A stretch of 64,000 nucleotides of DNA from Halobiforma nitratireducens JCM 10879 (lineage in GTDB: Archaea; Halobacteriota; Halobacteria; Halobacteriales; Natrialbaceae), in the NCBI RefSeq assembly GCF_000337895.1, contig NZ_AOMA01000070.1, forward strand, positions 25,039-89,038, in the 5' to 3' direction. Positions 17,420 to 28,032 of the stretch are shown piece after piece (the stretch's first letter is position 1; the number at the start of each line of letters is the position of its first letter). The notes beneath the pieces were generated by a model, which was not told the DNA's origin, did no database searches, and worked only from the letters and a program-made list of their open reading frames with translations. The translations under genes and the position numbers were made by a program.

Positions 17420-18349
17420 ATGCACACACGGCGTGAGGTCATCCGACGGGGGGCGGTTGCTGCTACGGCCGCTGGGACCGGCGTGGTTGCGGGCTGTCTC
17501 GGAGCGGAGGAAACAGCAGACGTCGACGAGGCGTTCGAGCTACTCGACGAGAACTTCCAGGTCATCGGTGAGTTCGACGAACTCGAGGAAGAGGAACTCC
17601 CGGACCAGGCGGAGATAAGCGGCGTTAGAGAGCGGGCCGACGAAGCGGAAGCGCTCTTGATCGCGGCCGAGGATGGAGCCGAAGACGACGAACTCCAGGA
17701 TGCGATCGAGCTTGGACTCGATCTCGTCGAGTTCCAGCGGGATGCAGCCCGCTTCTCCGAAGCACTGATCGACGCGATGAACGCTCTCGACGTGTTCGAC
17801 GCCCGTCTCGCGGCGGACCAACACGACGAAGCTATCGAGGCAGCCGAAGACGGCCAGCAAGCCCTCGAAACCGCTAACGACGCTCTTTCGAGCCTGATCG
17901 ACACCCTAGCGGAGATCGACGAAGACCACGATGCCATTCAAGACCGCGTCGACCTTCTCGTGAGCGTGGACAAACTCGAGACGGCCGACGACGAGCTGGA
18001 CGTGCTCGAGGAGATCGTCAGTGCACTCGAGGGGATGGCAAGAGGGTTGCAGGCTTTCGAGGCGGGACTCGAGGCGCTCGAGGAGGAAGAGTTCGACAAA
18101 GCCGACACGCACGTCACGGACGCCAAAAGCGAGTTCGAAGACGTCGCCGACCAGTTCGACGAGCTGGAAGCCGACCCTGACGTGCCGGCTCACATGGAGG
18201 CAGACGTCATCGAACTGAACGCGGAGGCGACGGCGCTCAGCGATGCGATCGGACACTTCCAGCAAGCCGTCGAAGCAGCGGACGACGGGGACTGGGACGA
18301 GATGGACGAACAGCTCGACGCGATGGAAGCGGCAATCGACGGGCTCTGA
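17420..18349 (+). CDS. Tat-exported lipoprotein, helical, function unknown
   Basis: A 309-residue protein. The N-terminus has RREVIRRG followed by a hydrophobic stretch and the lipobox VVAGC (Cys about 25), the usual haloarchaeal Tat lipoprotein signal. The mature part is almost wholly alpha-helical with heptad-like Leu spacing and repeated acidic segments, suggesting a coiled coil or helical bundle on the outer membrane face. No enzyme motif is visible. It is monocistronic, divergent from the GT87-like gene. Confidence 0.7.
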   Translation: MHTRREVIRRGAVAATAAGTGVVAGCLGAEETADVDEAFELLDENFQVIGEFDELEEEELPDQAEISGVRERADEAEALLIAAEDGAEDDELQDAIELGLDLVEFQRDAARFSEALIDAMNALDVFDARLAADQHDEAIEAAEDGQQALETANDALSSLIDTLAEIDEDHDAIQDRVDLLVSVDKLETADDELDVLEEIVSALEGMARGLQAFEAGLEALEEEEFDKADTHVTDAKSEFEDVADQFDELEADPDVPAHMEADVIELNAEATALSDAIGHFQQAVEAADDGDWDEMDEQLDAMEAAIDGL

Positions 18350-18592
18350 CAGCCGGAGTTGGCCACACTACATCCGCTGCAAGCACGAAACGCCGTCCGA
18401 ATGGACAGACACGAATGGGACACGAATAGCGTGTTGCGGTCGGGTGGAAGGCGGGCTTTCTCGGGATTGTGGAGTCGAGTGACGCGATTCACGCCCGGTC
18501 GTCGGACTACGTCTGGCGGGCAATCAGAAACCTGTGATTTCTGATGACGGCGTCAACGCCGCCATTCTCTCGCTGCTTAAAAATAGCCACGC

Positions 18593-20110
18593 TCAGGACG
18601 ACGCCTCGAGTCGGGTCGTAACCCACCGTTTCACGAACGGCCCGAACAGGATCGCGACGATCAGGAACGTCAGAATCGGCGCGAGCCAGTGACCGTACTC
18701 GAAGGGGTTGACGAAGATCATAAAGGAGCCGTCGGAGAGCTGGAGCGCGGTATAGAGGTTCTCCTCCGCGATATCGCCCAGGACCACCCCGAGAACGAAC
18801 GCGATCACCGAGTAGTTGTACCGCACCATGTAGAAGCCGACGATGCCGAAGACGATCACGGTCAGGATGTCGATCGGGTTGATCCGGAGCGCGTAGGTCC
18901 CGAGGAACGAGAGGACGACGACCATCGGAATGATGTAGTCGGTATCGAGCTTCGTCAGGTACCCCAGCTGCGTCACCATCGAGAGCCCGAAGACGATGAT
19001 CACGACGTTACCGACGAGCAACGCGAGCAACATCGCGTACGTAAGCTGGAGTTCGCCTTCCGGCTGGAACATGCTCGGACCGGGCTGGAGGCCGTGCATG
19101 AGCAGGCCGCCGATCAGGACGGCAGTCGAGGAACTGCCCGGAATGCCAAACGAAATCGCGGGCACGAGCGATCCTGCGACGGTGCCGTTGTTCGAGGACT
19201 CGGAAGCGATGACGCCGACCTCGTTTCCGGAGCCAAACGAGTCGGGATCGTCGGAGGAACGGACCGCCTCGGAGTAGGCGACGAAGTTCGAGACCGTCGC
19301 GCCCGCACCGGGGATCGCGCCAACGATCATCCCGATGTTAGCGGACTTGAACAGCGTAATCGGGTGTTTGAGCGTCGTCCTGACGCCCTCGGCCACCCCG
19401 TCCCAGCTGATCGTGACGTCGGCGTCCGCGATACCGCCTTTCTGGCCAGCGAGTTTCATCATCTCCGCGATCGCAAACAGGCCGATGAGGACGGCGACGA
19501 AGTCGATCCCGTCGTAGAGATACATCGTGTCGGCGTAGCGCTGGTCGAGCGACATCGGGGCGATGCCGACGGTCGTGACCAGCAACCCGGCGACGCCGGC
19601 GAGCAGTCCCTTCGCCATCGATCCGCGAGTGACCACCGTGATCATCGCCAATCCGAGAATCGCGACGAGGAACCGTTCCGGCGTCCCGACGGCGAGGACC
19701 ATCTCGATCAGCGCGGGCGAAAACAGGATCAGCGCCGTGATCGTGAACAGACCGCCGATCGCCGACGCCGTCGCCGAGATCGACAGCGCCGTGGCTGCTC
19801 GCCCCTGTTTCGACATCGGATAGCCGTCGAACATCGTCGCCGCTGACGACGACACCCCCGGCGTGTTGATCAACACGGCGGCGATCGAGCCGCCGTACAT
19901 CGAGCCGCTGTAGACGCCGACCAGCAGGATGATCGCGTTGATCTCCCCCAGCGGCAACGTCAACGGCAGGATGATCGCCATCCCTAGCGGCGGCCCGAGA
20001 CCGGGCAACGCGCCGATGACGATGCCGACGAGGACGCCCGCGAGCAACCACAGCATCGTTTCCAGCACCAGCAGCGATTCGACCGCCCCGAAGAACGATT
20101 CGACCGTCAC
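18593..20110 (-). CDS. tctA: Tripartite tricarboxylate transporter, large permease TctA
   Basis: A 505-residue membrane protein with about 12 helices. Family blocks are GALPGLGPPLGMAIILPLT, the SGSMYGGSIAAVLINTPG motif near residue 65 and its repeat-like counterpart GAIPGAGATVSNFVAYSEA. It forms the main membrane channel of TTT-type carboxylate importers driven by cation gradients. It overlaps the end of tctB by four bases. Substrate (citrate, tartrate, other) cannot be told from sequence. Confidence 0.9.
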   Translation of the reverse strand: MTVESFFGAVESLLVLETMLWLLAGVLVGIVIGALPGLGPPLGMAIILPLTLPLGEINAIILLVGVYSGSMYGGSIAAVLINTPGVSSSAATMFDGYPMSKQGRAATALSISATASAIGGLFTITALILFSPALIEMVLAVGTPERFLVAILGLAMITVVTRGSMAKGLLAGVAGLLVTTVGIAPMSLDQRYADTMYLYDGIDFVAVLIGLFAIAEMMKLAGQKGGIADADVTISWDGVAEGVRTTLKHPITLFKSANIGMIVGAIPGAGATVSNFVAYSEAVRSSDDPDSFGSGNEVGVIASESSNNGTVAGSLVPAISFGIPGSSSTAVLIGGLLMHGLQPGPSMFQPEGELQLTYAMLLALLVGNVVIIVFGLSMVTQLGYLTKLDTDYIIPMVVVLSFLGTYALRINPIDILTVIVFGIVGFYMVRYNYSVIAFVLGVVLGDIAEENLYTALQLSDGSFMIFVNPFEYGHWLAPILTFLIVAILFGPFVKRWVTTRLEASS

Positions 20111-21159
20111 AGGACGATCACCGCCGCTCTCACCGCGATTCCCAGAGCGTCAGCCGCGTGGGCCGAGAGCCCGAGTAGCTCGAGCAACTCGTCGGGCGGT
20201 GGCAACTCCCAGCCGGTGAGCCACCCGACGGCGATGTCGTCCTGGATGAGGTCGTAGAAGGCGTACGCGACGGCGAAGCTGAGGACGACGAGTGCTCCGC
20301 CCCTGGCCGCGTCCATCCTGGCCCACAGGGCCCACGCGGCGACGAAGATCGGCGTCGCGTACAGCATCCCGATCGTGAACGTCAGCCCCATGTACCCGAC
20401 ACAGAGCAGGGCCGTGACGACAGGGCCACGCGGATCGTCGATGTCGTAGGTGTACATCGCCTCCGAGTCGGTCTCGTCGTCCGTCGCGTCGGGCTGGTCG
20501 ACATCGGTGTCTACGTCGGACGCCGCCGTCTCGGCCGATTCGTCCGCCTCGAGGTGTTCGACCCGCTCGCCGCGTTTGGGCTCCTCGGCCGTGGGGGTCG
20601 GCTCGGACTCGAGTTCGTCCGTGGCTGGGTCCGTCGGGTCAGTTCCAGCGGCGTCGGGACCGTCACCCTCCGCCGTCGATTCGTCGACCGGTGTGCCGTC
20701 GTCGCCCATCACCTGCACGGATTCCGCGACGAACGATTCGACCGCAGCGCCGAAACGCTCGCGAAAGACGAGCGCCACAGCGAGCAGTACGAATCCGCCG
20801 ATCAACTGTGCCGTGAACTCGCCCTCTCCCGTGTACGTCGTCATGCCGCCGTACAGGAGGTACACACCCAGAACCGCACCGACCAGTGGGCCGGCGATCC
20901 GGAGGTAGTTACGCGCGAGCAACAGCACGGAGAGGAGGATCGTTCCGCCGGCCATCAGCCGCGGGAACGTCTGTGCGGCCGGCGCGAACTCGCCGGCACC
21001 CCGATACATGTAGAGGCCGACGAACAGGAACGACAGCAACAGCACGTGCTCCATGGTCGGTCGCTCGCGAAGCACTCTCTCACCGACGTCGAGAACGACG
21101 TCGAACGCGACACGAAGACGACGGCGTATCGAATCTATCGTAGACTGGTTCCGTTCCAT
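20107..21159 (-). CDS. tctB: Tripartite tricarboxylate transporter, small permease TctB
   Basis: A 350-residue protein, larger than the usual 150-200. Four or so membrane helices are split by a hydrophilic, acidic loop of about 110 residues (about 160-265, with repeated Glu/Asp/Thr/Pro) which is probably cytoplasmic. The context between tctC and tctA identifies it; TctB proteins have poorly conserved sequence. The insert is a halophile-like low-complexity region. Confidence 0.8.
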   Translation of the reverse strand: MERNQSTIDSIRRRLRVAFDVVLDVGERVLRERPTMEHVLLLSFLFVGLYMYRGAGEFAPAAQTFPRLMAGGTILLSVLLLARNYLRIAGPLVGAVLGVYLLYGGMTTYTGEGEFTAQLIGGFVLLAVALVFRERFGAAVESFVAESVQVMGDDGTPVDESTAEGDGPDAAGTDPTDPATDELESEPTPTAEEPKRGERVEHLEADESAETAASDVDTDVDQPDATDDETDSEAMYTYDIDDPRGPVVTALLCVGYMGLTFTIGMLYATPIFVAAWALWARMDAARGGALVVLSFAVAYAFYDLIQDDIAVGWLTGWELPPPDELLELLGLSAHAADALGIAVRAAVIVL

Positions 21160-21176
21160 AGTAGCGACCTTCTCCC

Positions 21177-21234
21177 CCGGGAGGATGTACTCGAGACTCC
21201 TCCCGGAAGCGCGTTCCGCTCTCTCGTGAGAGAG
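21177..21234 (-). terminator. Two stem-loops between tctC and tctB
   Basis: In the 88-base gap there is a perfect 9-bp stem CCGGGAGGA / TCCTCCCGG with a 12-base loop (21177-21206) and a 7-bp stem CTCTCTC / GAGAGAG with a two-base loop (21219-21234). They sit directly after the binding-protein gene, where partial termination or 3'-end protection commonly gives more binding protein than permease. That role is inferred from position. Confidence 0.55.
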
Positions 21235-21247
21235 AAGTCAACAGGTT

Positions 21248-22300
21248 TCAGTCTTCCGCTTCGACCATTTCTTGGAATTCGTCGAAGCCGCCGATGACGT
21301 CGTCGACCTGTTGTTCGATCTCGTCGACGCTGCCGACGTACTGGTCCGCGGCGTCGTCCATATCGCCGTATTCGACGATATTGCCGGTCTCCTCGGACCA
21401 CTCCTGGGTGTCCTCGTGCTCGCAGGCGTGACGTACCGCGTCCGAGAGAGTCTCGCGGACGTCTGCTGGGGTGTCCGGCGGCGCGACCTGTACCTGGTAG
21501 AACTCCGTGATCCAAGCGAGGCTGTCCCCGTAGTCGGTGATGGGGTCGATCCCCGGGAACACGTCGTCGAGGTCGATGTCCATGAGGTTCACGACGGCGC
21601 TGGCCTCGCCGGACTCCTCCGCGGCGACCGCCGAGGTATTCGTCGCGAAGCCAGCGGCTACCTCGTCGGAGATGACCGCTTCCATCGTCGGGCCGCCGCC
21701 GTCGTACGGCACCGCGGTATCGTACTCCAGCCCGTACTCTTCCTGCAGTATCAACGTCGTCAGGTGGCTGTCGCTGCCGGCTCCCTGGTACCCGAACCCG
21801 CTGATCTCACCGTCGGCGTAGGCGTCCCGGAGCTCGTCGAACGATTCGATGTCGTACTGGTCGTTGACGATCAGCGTGTAGCCGAAAATGCCCGAATGGG
21901 CGATCGGCTCGAGGTCGTCGGGATGCCAGCCGTCGACCTCCTGGGCTCGCCAGGTGAAGCTCCATCCCGGCGGATTGACCGTTCCGAACGTGTACCCGTC
22001 GGAATCCTGCTGGACTAACCACTCGCTGCCGAGCATGCTGCCGGCCCCCTCGCGGTTGTCGATTTCGATCGATTGACCGAGCGGCTCCTCCATGTGGGGA
22101 GCCATCTGACGTGCGTAGGTGTCCGTTCCGCCGCCCTCACCCCACGGGATCATCCACGTCAGCGAATCCGTCGGGAAGTCGTCGCCGTTTGCCGGTTCTG
22201 TGCCATCGTCGCCGTCACCGTTTTCGTCACCGAGGCACCCGGCTAGCAATCCGGTCGCAGCCGTCCCACCAGCAGCTGTGATGAAATGCCGTCTCTCCAT
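21248..22300 (-). CDS. tctC: Tripartite tricarboxylate transporter binding lipoprotein TctC
   Basis: A 350-residue extracytoplasmic solute receptor. MERRHFITAAGGTAATGLLAGC gives a Tat motif and lipobox with the lipid-anchored Cys at about residue 22. LTWMIPWGEGGGTDTYARQM and MLGSEWLVQQDSDGYTFG are typical of the TTT receptor (Bug-like) family. An ATG at 22315 is also in frame, but the TATA box at 22328-22335 puts the transcript start near 22306, so the ATG at 22300 is more likely. It is first in the tctCBA unit. Confidence 0.88.
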   Translation of the reverse strand: MERRHFITAAGGTAATGLLAGCLGDENGDGDDGTEPANGDDFPTDSLTWMIPWGEGGGTDTYARQMAPHMEEPLGQSIEIDNREGAGSMLGSEWLVQQDSDGYTFGTVNPPGWSFTWRAQEVDGWHPDDLEPIAHSGIFGYTLIVNDQYDIESFDELRDAYADGEISGFGYQGAGSDSHLTTLILQEEYGLEYDTAVPYDGGGPTMEAVISDEVAAGFATNTSAVAAEESGEASAVVNLMDIDLDDVFPGIDPITDYGDSLAWITEFYQVQVAPPDTPADVRETLSDAVRHACEHEDTQEWSEETGNIVEYGDMDDAADQYVGSVDEIEQQVDDVIGGFDEFQEMVEAED

Positions 22301-22327
22301 GATTCTTGTGGACATGTGTCATACTCC

Positions 22328-22335
22328 CATATAAC
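22328..22335 (-). promoter_or_regulatory. TATA box of tctC
   Basis: GTTATATG (minus strand), centred about 32 bases before the ATG at 22300, in an AT-rich stretch upstream of the tctCBA genes. It decides between the two candidate starts. Confidence 0.5.
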
Positions 22336-22504
22336 GCTTTGCAAAATTCCACACATGGTATAGAGAAATCAATCAGGGGTCAACCGACGGTACTGGTGTG
22401 TAGCAAGACCCCGGCCTCGAACGGTTTCGATTCAGCCAAAAACGGACACGGCTTCGGACATCCGTTCGGAAGCGCAACGTCGGAACCCAGCGCCCGAGGC
22501 GTCC

Positions 22505-25279
22505 TCAGGCGTTCAGTACGTTCTGCAGGACGGCAGGCGCGTCCTCGAGGGCGTCGTCCAGCGCTTCGACGTCCGGTCCGCCACCCTGTGCGAAGTCCGG
22601 TGGACCACCGCCGCCGCCGCCGACCTTGGCGGCGAGTTCGCCGACTACTTCGCCGGCGTTGACGCCGACGCCGTCGGGAACGGAGACGACGAACTGGGCA
22701 CCGCTCAGACCGCTACCGATGACGGCGATCTTCCCGTCCTCGCTGATGGCGTTTGCCGTCGCACGGAGTTCGTCCATGTCCGCATCGATCCGGTCGACGA
22801 CGGCCGTCGTGCCGTCGAGTTCGACTTCCGATGCGTCGCCACCGCCGCCGGCCCTGGCTTCCGCAAGCTGTTCTTTGAGGTCCTCGATACGCTTGCCACG
22901 GTCCTTCCACTCCTCGAAGAATCGTTCGGCCGTCTCGGGGACCGCTGGCGGCGAGACATCGAGGATATCGGCGGCCTCGTAGAGGGCGTCCTCTTTGTCC
23001 TGGGTCGCCTCGAGAGCGGCCCCACCGGCGGCGAACGTAATACGCTCGACGCCGTCCTGGACGCGTTCGGTCGAGAGGACTTTGATCGAGCCGATGTCGC
23101 CGGTACGAGCGACGTGAGTACCGCCACAGGCCTGGACGTCTTCGTCGACGTGGATGAGCCGGATCTGTTCGCCCGGCGGGATACCCCCCTGATAGAGGTC
23201 GAAGCCGTGTTCGGCTTCGGCCTCGTGGCGATCGGGCCACTCCTGGGTGACTGCAGTGTTTTCCATCACGATCTCGTTTGCGACCCGCTCGATCTCTTTG
23301 ATGTCTGTACGGGTGAGCCGCTCGTAGTGGCGCAGATCGATCCGCGAGGAGTCGACACCCTTCTGTGCGCCGGCCTGACGGACGTGATCGCCGAGTACCT
23401 CACGAGCGGCGTGGATGACGACGTGGGTCGCCGTGTGGTGTCTCATAAGCTGGCGGCGACGGGCAGCGTCGACCTGTCCGTTGACGAACTCACCCTTGCC
23501 GGGGTCTTCGTCGGTCCGGTGGAGGATAACGTCGTCCTCGATCTGGACATCCGTTACCTCGACCGTGGTATCGTCCGTCGAGAGCGTCCCGGTGTCGGCG
23601 GGCTGGCCACCGCCTTCGGGGTAGAACATCGTCTGGTCGAGGACGACGTCGTAGCCCTCCTCACGCTCGAAGACATCGAGCACGACCGCCTCGAACTGGG
23701 TGCGCTGTTGATCGTCGTAGTAGAGCTTCTCCGTTTCCGGGAGATCCCCGAACCGCGCGTCTTCGTCCTCGGTCATCTCCTCGACGGCCTCGGACGTGTC
23801 GTGGCGATCCGCGACCAGGCTGTAGAAGTCGTCCGGTACATCGACATCGGCACCGGCCTCCGCGGCGATCTCTTCGACCATGTCGGGCTGGATGCCGTGG
23901 GAGTCGTAGAGTTCGATCAGCTCCGCCCGGGGAATCGGTTCGCCTTTCTCGGCGTACTCCTCGGCGAGGCTCTCGACGCGACGGCCACCGCGCTCGAGGG
24001 TCTCGCGGTACTTCTCGACCTCGGTGCGAACGATATCCCGGACGGTGTCGCGGTTCTCGTACCCCAGGCGCTCGGCCTGCATGTCGACGAGTTCGTCCAG
24101 CGGCGCGTCGACGCCGACGTTGTCACAGAGCCGTTTCGTCCGCCGGAGGACCATCCGGGCGAGATAGCCGGTCCCGACGTTCGAGGGAACGATCCCGTCC
24201 CCGAGCATGTACGCGAGAGTCCGGCAGTGGTCGGCGATAGCATAGACGTCCTCGAGGGGTTCGACGAGGTCGCGAAGCTCCGCGGTGGAGACGCCGAGTT
24301 GGTCGGCGATGTCGTCGCGGGCGGCCTCGACATCGTCGACGTCGTCGATGTCCAGGTTGCCGGAGAGCCGGGCGGCACGGGCGACGAGGTCGGCTTCCTC
24401 TTCGGTGTGGTCGATCCCCGCGTTGTCCTTGAGGAAGTCGATCATCTCGGGATAGATCGCCTCGTAGACCGTCGGCGTCCCCTGGCTCATCCAGGTCCAC
24501 CGCTCGAGGCCGTAGCCGGTGTCGACGACGTAGGTGTCCATGTAGGAGTAGGTGTTCCCGTCTTTGAGTTCGTACTCGCCGTCGGGGTCTTGCTCCATAC
24601 ACATGAACACGAGCGTCGCGAGTTCGAGGCCCTTGTAGATGACCTCGATCGCGGGGCCGGCGTTGCCGCCGCCGACCCAGGGGTCCTCGATGTAGGTGAC
24701 GTCCGCGATGTCGGCACCCATCTCCTCGAGCAACGTATCACAGAGTTCGACGGTGCGGTCCTTCCAGTAGACCTCGCCCTCGTAGGCGTACTCGGCGTCG
24801 GCGTCCTCGCGGGCGTTGAACGCGTGGTGGGCCATCATCTCGAAGGCCATCGTGTGTCGGCCCGTCTTGCCGACGTTGTCGATGTCTTGCATCCGGATAC
24901 AGGGCTGGCTCACGGTAAGCGGGTTGGCCGGCGGGGGCGTCTCGCCGCTGGTGACCAGCGGCTGGAAGTCGTAGATCGACGCCTGGGTCAGCAAGACGTC
25001 GTCGCGCCACCGGTTGGCCGCGACGGGGTAGGGGTCGATCCGGTCGTGGTCGTGATCCTCGAAAAACGAGAGAAATGCCTCCCGCATCTCTTCGAGGCTG
25101 TACTCCTCGTCGAAACCGGGGTTCCCGATGAAGTCGTACTCCTCGCACGGCGGCTCACCACAGGTCTCCCGGGTTTCGTCGCGCGTCCAGAAGTGGTTCC
25201 CACACGTAGGACACTCCTTGCGCGTAAATCCTTCCTCCTCGAAGTACTCGAGGCGGTACTCGTCCGCCAGTTCGCTCAT
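22505..25279 (-). CDS. alaS: Alanyl-tRNA synthetase
   Basis: A 924-residue archaeal-type enzyme. The N-terminus has the archaeal zinc-binding extension ([19 protein letters not shown]). The class II catalytic core includes [18 protein letters not shown]. The editing domain carries [17 protein letters not shown], and CGGTH with the distal Cys-His metal site. The C-Ala part ends [13 protein letters not shown]. The start at 25279 ([13 protein letters not shown]) matches archaeal homologues; the ORF extends 14 residues further upstream without similarity. Single gene. Confidence 0.96.
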   Translation of the reverse strand: MSELADEYRLEYFEEEGFTRKECPTCGNHFWTRDETRETCGEPPCEEYDFIGNPGFDEEYSLEEMREAFLSFFEDHDHDRIDPYPVAANRWRDDVLLTQASIYDFQPLVTSGETPPPANPLTVSQPCIRMQDIDNVGKTGRHTMAFEMMAHHAFNAREDADAEYAYEGEVYWKDRTVELCDTLLEEMGADIADVTYIEDPWVGGGNAGPAIEVIYKGLELATLVFMCMEQDPDGEYELKDGNTYSYMDTYVVDTGYGLERWTWMSQGTPTVYEAIYPEMIDFLKDNAGIDHTEEEADLVARAARLSGNLDIDDVDDVEAARDDIADQLGVSTAELRDLVEPLEDVYAIADHCRTLAYMLGDGIVPSNVGTGYLARMVLRRTKRLCDNVGVDAPLDELVDMQAERLGYENRDTVRDIVRTEVEKYRETLERGGRRVESLAEEYAEKGEPIPRAELIELYDSHGIQPDMVEEIAAEAGADVDVPDDFYSLVADRHDTSEAVEEMTEDEDARFGDLPETEKLYYDDQQRTQFEAVVLDVFEREEGYDVVLDQTMFYPEGGGQPADTGTLSTDDTTVEVTDVQIEDDVILHRTDEDPGKGEFVNGQVDAARRRQLMRHHTATHVVIHAAREVLGDHVRQAGAQKGVDSSRIDLRHYERLTRTDIKEIERVANEIVMENTAVTQEWPDRHEAEAEHGFDLYQGGIPPGEQIRLIHVDEDVQACGGTHVARTGDIGSIKVLSTERVQDGVERITFAAGGAALEATQDKEDALYEAADILDVSPPAVPETAERFFEEWKDRGKRIEDLKEQLAEARAGGGGDASEVELDGTTAVVDRIDADMDELRATANAISEDGKIAVIGSGLSGAQFVVSVPDGVGVNAGEVVGELAAKVGGGGGGPPDFAQGGGPDVEALDDALEDAPAVLQNVLNA

Positions 25280-25638
25280 TGTACGTGTGTTGACCAGCCA
25301 GCGCCTAAAACAGTTCCGCAACGTTCACACGTGGAGAACGTCGGTCTCGGCGTTGCGGACGGGCGGAGTGGAACCGCAAACAGGCCGACGCCGGGGCCGT
25401 CTCGCAGGCATTTCGAAGTAGGGCCGTCCGGAGACAGCGCCCGCGTCGACGGGTCCCACTCCTCTCGAGTGAGCCGGCGTCGTCTCAGATGCATGTTTTT
25501 CCGGGCCTCAGTTCAAATTTCTCTCTGTGGAGAAATGATAGTATCCAGATCAGGTAGAAATAATCGTCGGACGCGGCCAGAGAACCTTTACCCCGGTCTG
25601 ACGGACAGTACTATAGACGATCAATTGGGAAGTCATCG
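25280..25638. other. Divergent promoter region between alaS and the sensor gene
   Basis: About 360 bases between divergent genes. The right end has TACTATAG 23-30 bases before the ATG at 25639, a likely TATA box. An AT-rich patch around 25500-25565 may hold further signals. No convincing ORF or RNA gene was seen. Confidence 0.4.
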
Positions 25639-28032
25639 ATGGCACACTCGTCACCGCGTCCGCGTCCCCGCCCCCGAACACTCCTCTACGCGGCCACGAC
25701 CGAAACGGCGGCCCGCGAGGGAGCAGCGGCACTCGAACGACGGCTCGTCGAGACGACCGACGAGACGGAAGCCAGCCGGGAACCGACGGTCCACCCGATC
25801 GGAACCCCCGAGCGGCTCCGCGAACTCGCGCCGGAAGCCGACTGTGTCGTGTTCGCCGAACGAGCAGAAGACCGCCGAGGGAACGACAATCCCGGGTTCG
25901 GACCGGCAAGCGCCGTCGACCTGCTCGAGGTGGCCGACGCCTGCGTCGAGACGCCGCTCGTGGTTTTCACCGACGACGCGTACAGCTCGACGATCGCACG
26001 GGCGGCCGGCGGCGTCGACGGTTACGTCCGTCGCGGGACCGACGACGCGATCTGCCACCTGGCCGACGAGGTAGAGAAGGCGTGTCACGCCGTCGCGACC
26101 GGGATGCAGACCGGGACCAGAACCGATACCCAACGAGCGACCGGGATGCAGACCGGGACCAGAACCGATACCCAACGAGCGACCGGGGAAAGCGTGGCCC
26201 CACCCCCGTCAGACCCGGCCGACGGTGACGGAGAAAGAGCCGGACGGCTCGAGGAACGACCGAACGCGCCGCCGGGGATGGACGCCCCCGACCCACCGGA
26301 TACAGCCGACACCGGCGAAGCCGACGGCGACGACGAGTCCGGGGACGGCGAAACGAGCGGCGCGACTACTGCAGTCCTCGAGGCCGCGGCGCGAATCGCC
26401 GAGTGTCGGGACCGTGAACGACTCTTCGAGCAACTAATCGAAGAGGTAGTCGAGGTACTCGGCTACGAGTACTGCTGGATCGCGACGGTCAAGTTCGGCG
26501 ACCTCGTGCCGCGGGCGACCGCGCCGGCGATCCCGGAGGAGACGATCGGCGAGACGCCGGTCCGAAGCCCGTTCGGGCGTGCGTTCCGGAACGACTCCGC
26601 CGTCAGAATCGATCTCGGTCTCCACGACGTACTCGAGCGACCCAGCGAGAACGCTCGGTCGCTGTACAGCGTGCCGGTCGGCGACGTCGGTGTGTTGCAG
26701 GTGGTCGTGGACTCGCCCGGTGACGCAGCCGAGAGGGCGAAACGCCCAGCCGCGAGCGACGGTGGGGCCGTCGAAACCGATCGGTACGCCCAGTCGAGCG
26801 ACGAATCAGACCTCGAGATTCTCGAGTCGCTGTGTGAGTACGCCGCCACGATCCTCGAGCGCAACTGGGGCGAGCGAGGGCTGATCAACGAACGCGACCG
26901 CGTCCGTCGGGAACAGGAGCGACTGGAAGCCGAACGCGACGTACTGGCCGACGCCTGCACGCGACTCGAGGCCGAACGCGATCGCCTCCAGCGGGTGTTC
27001 GAGAACGTCCCCGATCCCGTAGTCAGGTACGAACTCGAGGACGGTCAGGCAGTGATCCGGGCCGTCAACGCGGCCTTCGCCGAAACGTTCGACGCCGATC
27101 CGAACGCGCTGATCGGCGAGCCGATCGCCGAGTACACCGTCCCCGATGGGCTCGAGGAGCGGGCCGAGACGCTGTCGGCGGCGCTGCGATCGGGCGACCG
27201 ACAGCTGTTGATCCACCGCCGGGAGACCGTCGAGGGCGTCCAGGACTTCGTGCTGACGGCGGTTCCCCTCGAGACGGTCGTCGAGGAGGGAAGCAGTGAC
27301 GACGAAACCGAGGACGGCGGCCAGCTCCTGACGGAGACCGGCCTGCTCGTCTACGACGACGTGACCGAACGCAAGCGCCGCGAACTCGAGCACGCCGCCG
27401 CGACCCACCGCCTCGAGACGATCACCGATCTCCTCGGGGAGGAGGTCGACCCGTCGCTGACCGTCGCCCGGAGCTACCTCGAACTCGCCGAAGAGACCGG
27501 CGAAAAGGAGCACTTCCGGACGATCGCCGACGCACACGACCGGCTCGCGGAGGGAGTCACCGCCCTCGAGACGGTCGCCGATACGGAGGCGGCCGAGCCC
27601 GTCGCCGTCAGCGACGTGGCGAGACGTGCCTGGGCGACCGTCGACACGGGCGACGCCCAACTGGTCACCGAAAGCGATCTCGTTCTCGAGGCCGACCGCG
27701 AGCGACTGCGGGAGCTATTCGAGTACGTGCTCGAGACGGCGGTCGACGCGGAGGTCGCCGGCGACGCCGAGTCGGAGCCGATCACCGTCACCGTCGGCGC
27801 GACCGACGACGGCTTCTACGTCGCCGGCGATCGGCCCGCAAACGAGGACGGACCGGAGGGCCGTCAGGAAGCGCCGACGCCGGGTCGACTCGACGGTGCC
27901 GACGGTGCCGGCCTCCAGCTCGATCTCGTCGAAGAGATCGCCGCGGATCACGGCTGGGATGTCGGCGTCGCGGAGGACGAGGACGGCACGGCCTTCGCGT
28001 TCCGCGGGGTCGACGCGCTCGATCTGGCCTGA
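25639..28032 (+). CDS. GAF-PAS sensor with degenerate histidine kinase core
   Basis: A 797-residue cytoplasmic protein: a receiver-like N-terminal segment (about 13-150), an exact 14-residue tandem duplication (153-180), an acidic linker, a GAF-like domain (about 250-410, with ECRDRERLFEQLIEEVVEVL), a coiled coil, a PAS-like domain (about 455-575) and a C-terminal kinase-like domain. Where haloarchaeal kinases have SHDLRNPL, this protein has LLGEEVDPSLTVARSYLEL, so the phosphoacceptor His is absent. The ATPase part is also shortened, though GLQLDLVEEIAADHGW is recognisable. It is probably a sensory regulator without autokinase activity. Confidence 0.75.
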   Translation: MAHSSPRPRPRPRTLLYAATTETAAREGAAALERRLVETTDETEASREPTVHPIGTPERLRELAPEADCVVFAERAEDRRGNDNPGFGPASAVDLLEVADACVETPLVVFTDDAYSSTIARAAGGVDGYVRRGTDDAICHLADEVEKACHAVATGMQTGTRTDTQRATGMQTGTRTDTQRATGESVAPPPSDPADGDGERAGRLEERPNAPPGMDAPDPPDTADTGEADGDDESGDGETSGATTAVLEAAARIAECRDRERLFEQLIEEVVEVLGYEYCWIATVKFGDLVPRATAPAIPEETIGETPVRSPFGRAFRNDSAVRIDLGLHDVLERPSENARSLYSVPVGDVGVLQVVVDSPGDAAERAKRPAASDGGAVETDRYAQSSDESDLEILESLCEYAATILERNWGERGLINERDRVRREQERLEAERDVLADACTRLEAERDRLQRVFENVPDPVVRYELEDGQAVIRAVNAAFAETFDADPNALIGEPIAEYTVPDGLEERAETLSAALRSGDRQLLIHRRETVEGVQDFVLTAVPLETVVEEGSSDDETEDGGQLLTETGLLVYDDVTERKRRELEHAAATHRLETITDLLGEEVDPSLTVARSYLELAEETGEKEHFRTIADAHDRLAEGVTALETVADTEAAEPVAVSDVARRAWATVDTGDAQLVTESDLVLEADRERLRELFEYVLETAVDAEVAGDAESEPITVTVGATDDGFYVAGDRPANEDGPEGRQEAPTPGRLDGADGAGLQLDLVEEIAADHGWDVGVAEDEDGTAFAFRGVDALDLA
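26095..26178 (+). repeat. Exact 42-bp tandem duplication inside the sensor gene
   Basis: Two identical 42-base units lie head to tail in frame (starting GCGACCGGGATGCAG), followed by the first bases of a third. They encode GMQTGTRTDTQRAT twice. Exact identity at third codon positions points to a recent duplication or collapse/expansion hot spot. Confidence 0.95.

Noticed and set aside
18689-19846. A 385-codon frame antisense to tctA
   Set aside because: Asp/Arg/Val-rich shadow of a clear membrane permease.
25609-25616. TACTATAG resembling the terminal repeat of the 86-bp element
   Set aside because: An isolated eight-base match that is better explained as the TATA box of the sensor gene.
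23114-26074. A 986-codon plus-strand frame antisense to alaS
   Set aside because: It is the complement of a highly conserved synthetase gene and extends through an intergenic region without any recognisable domain.
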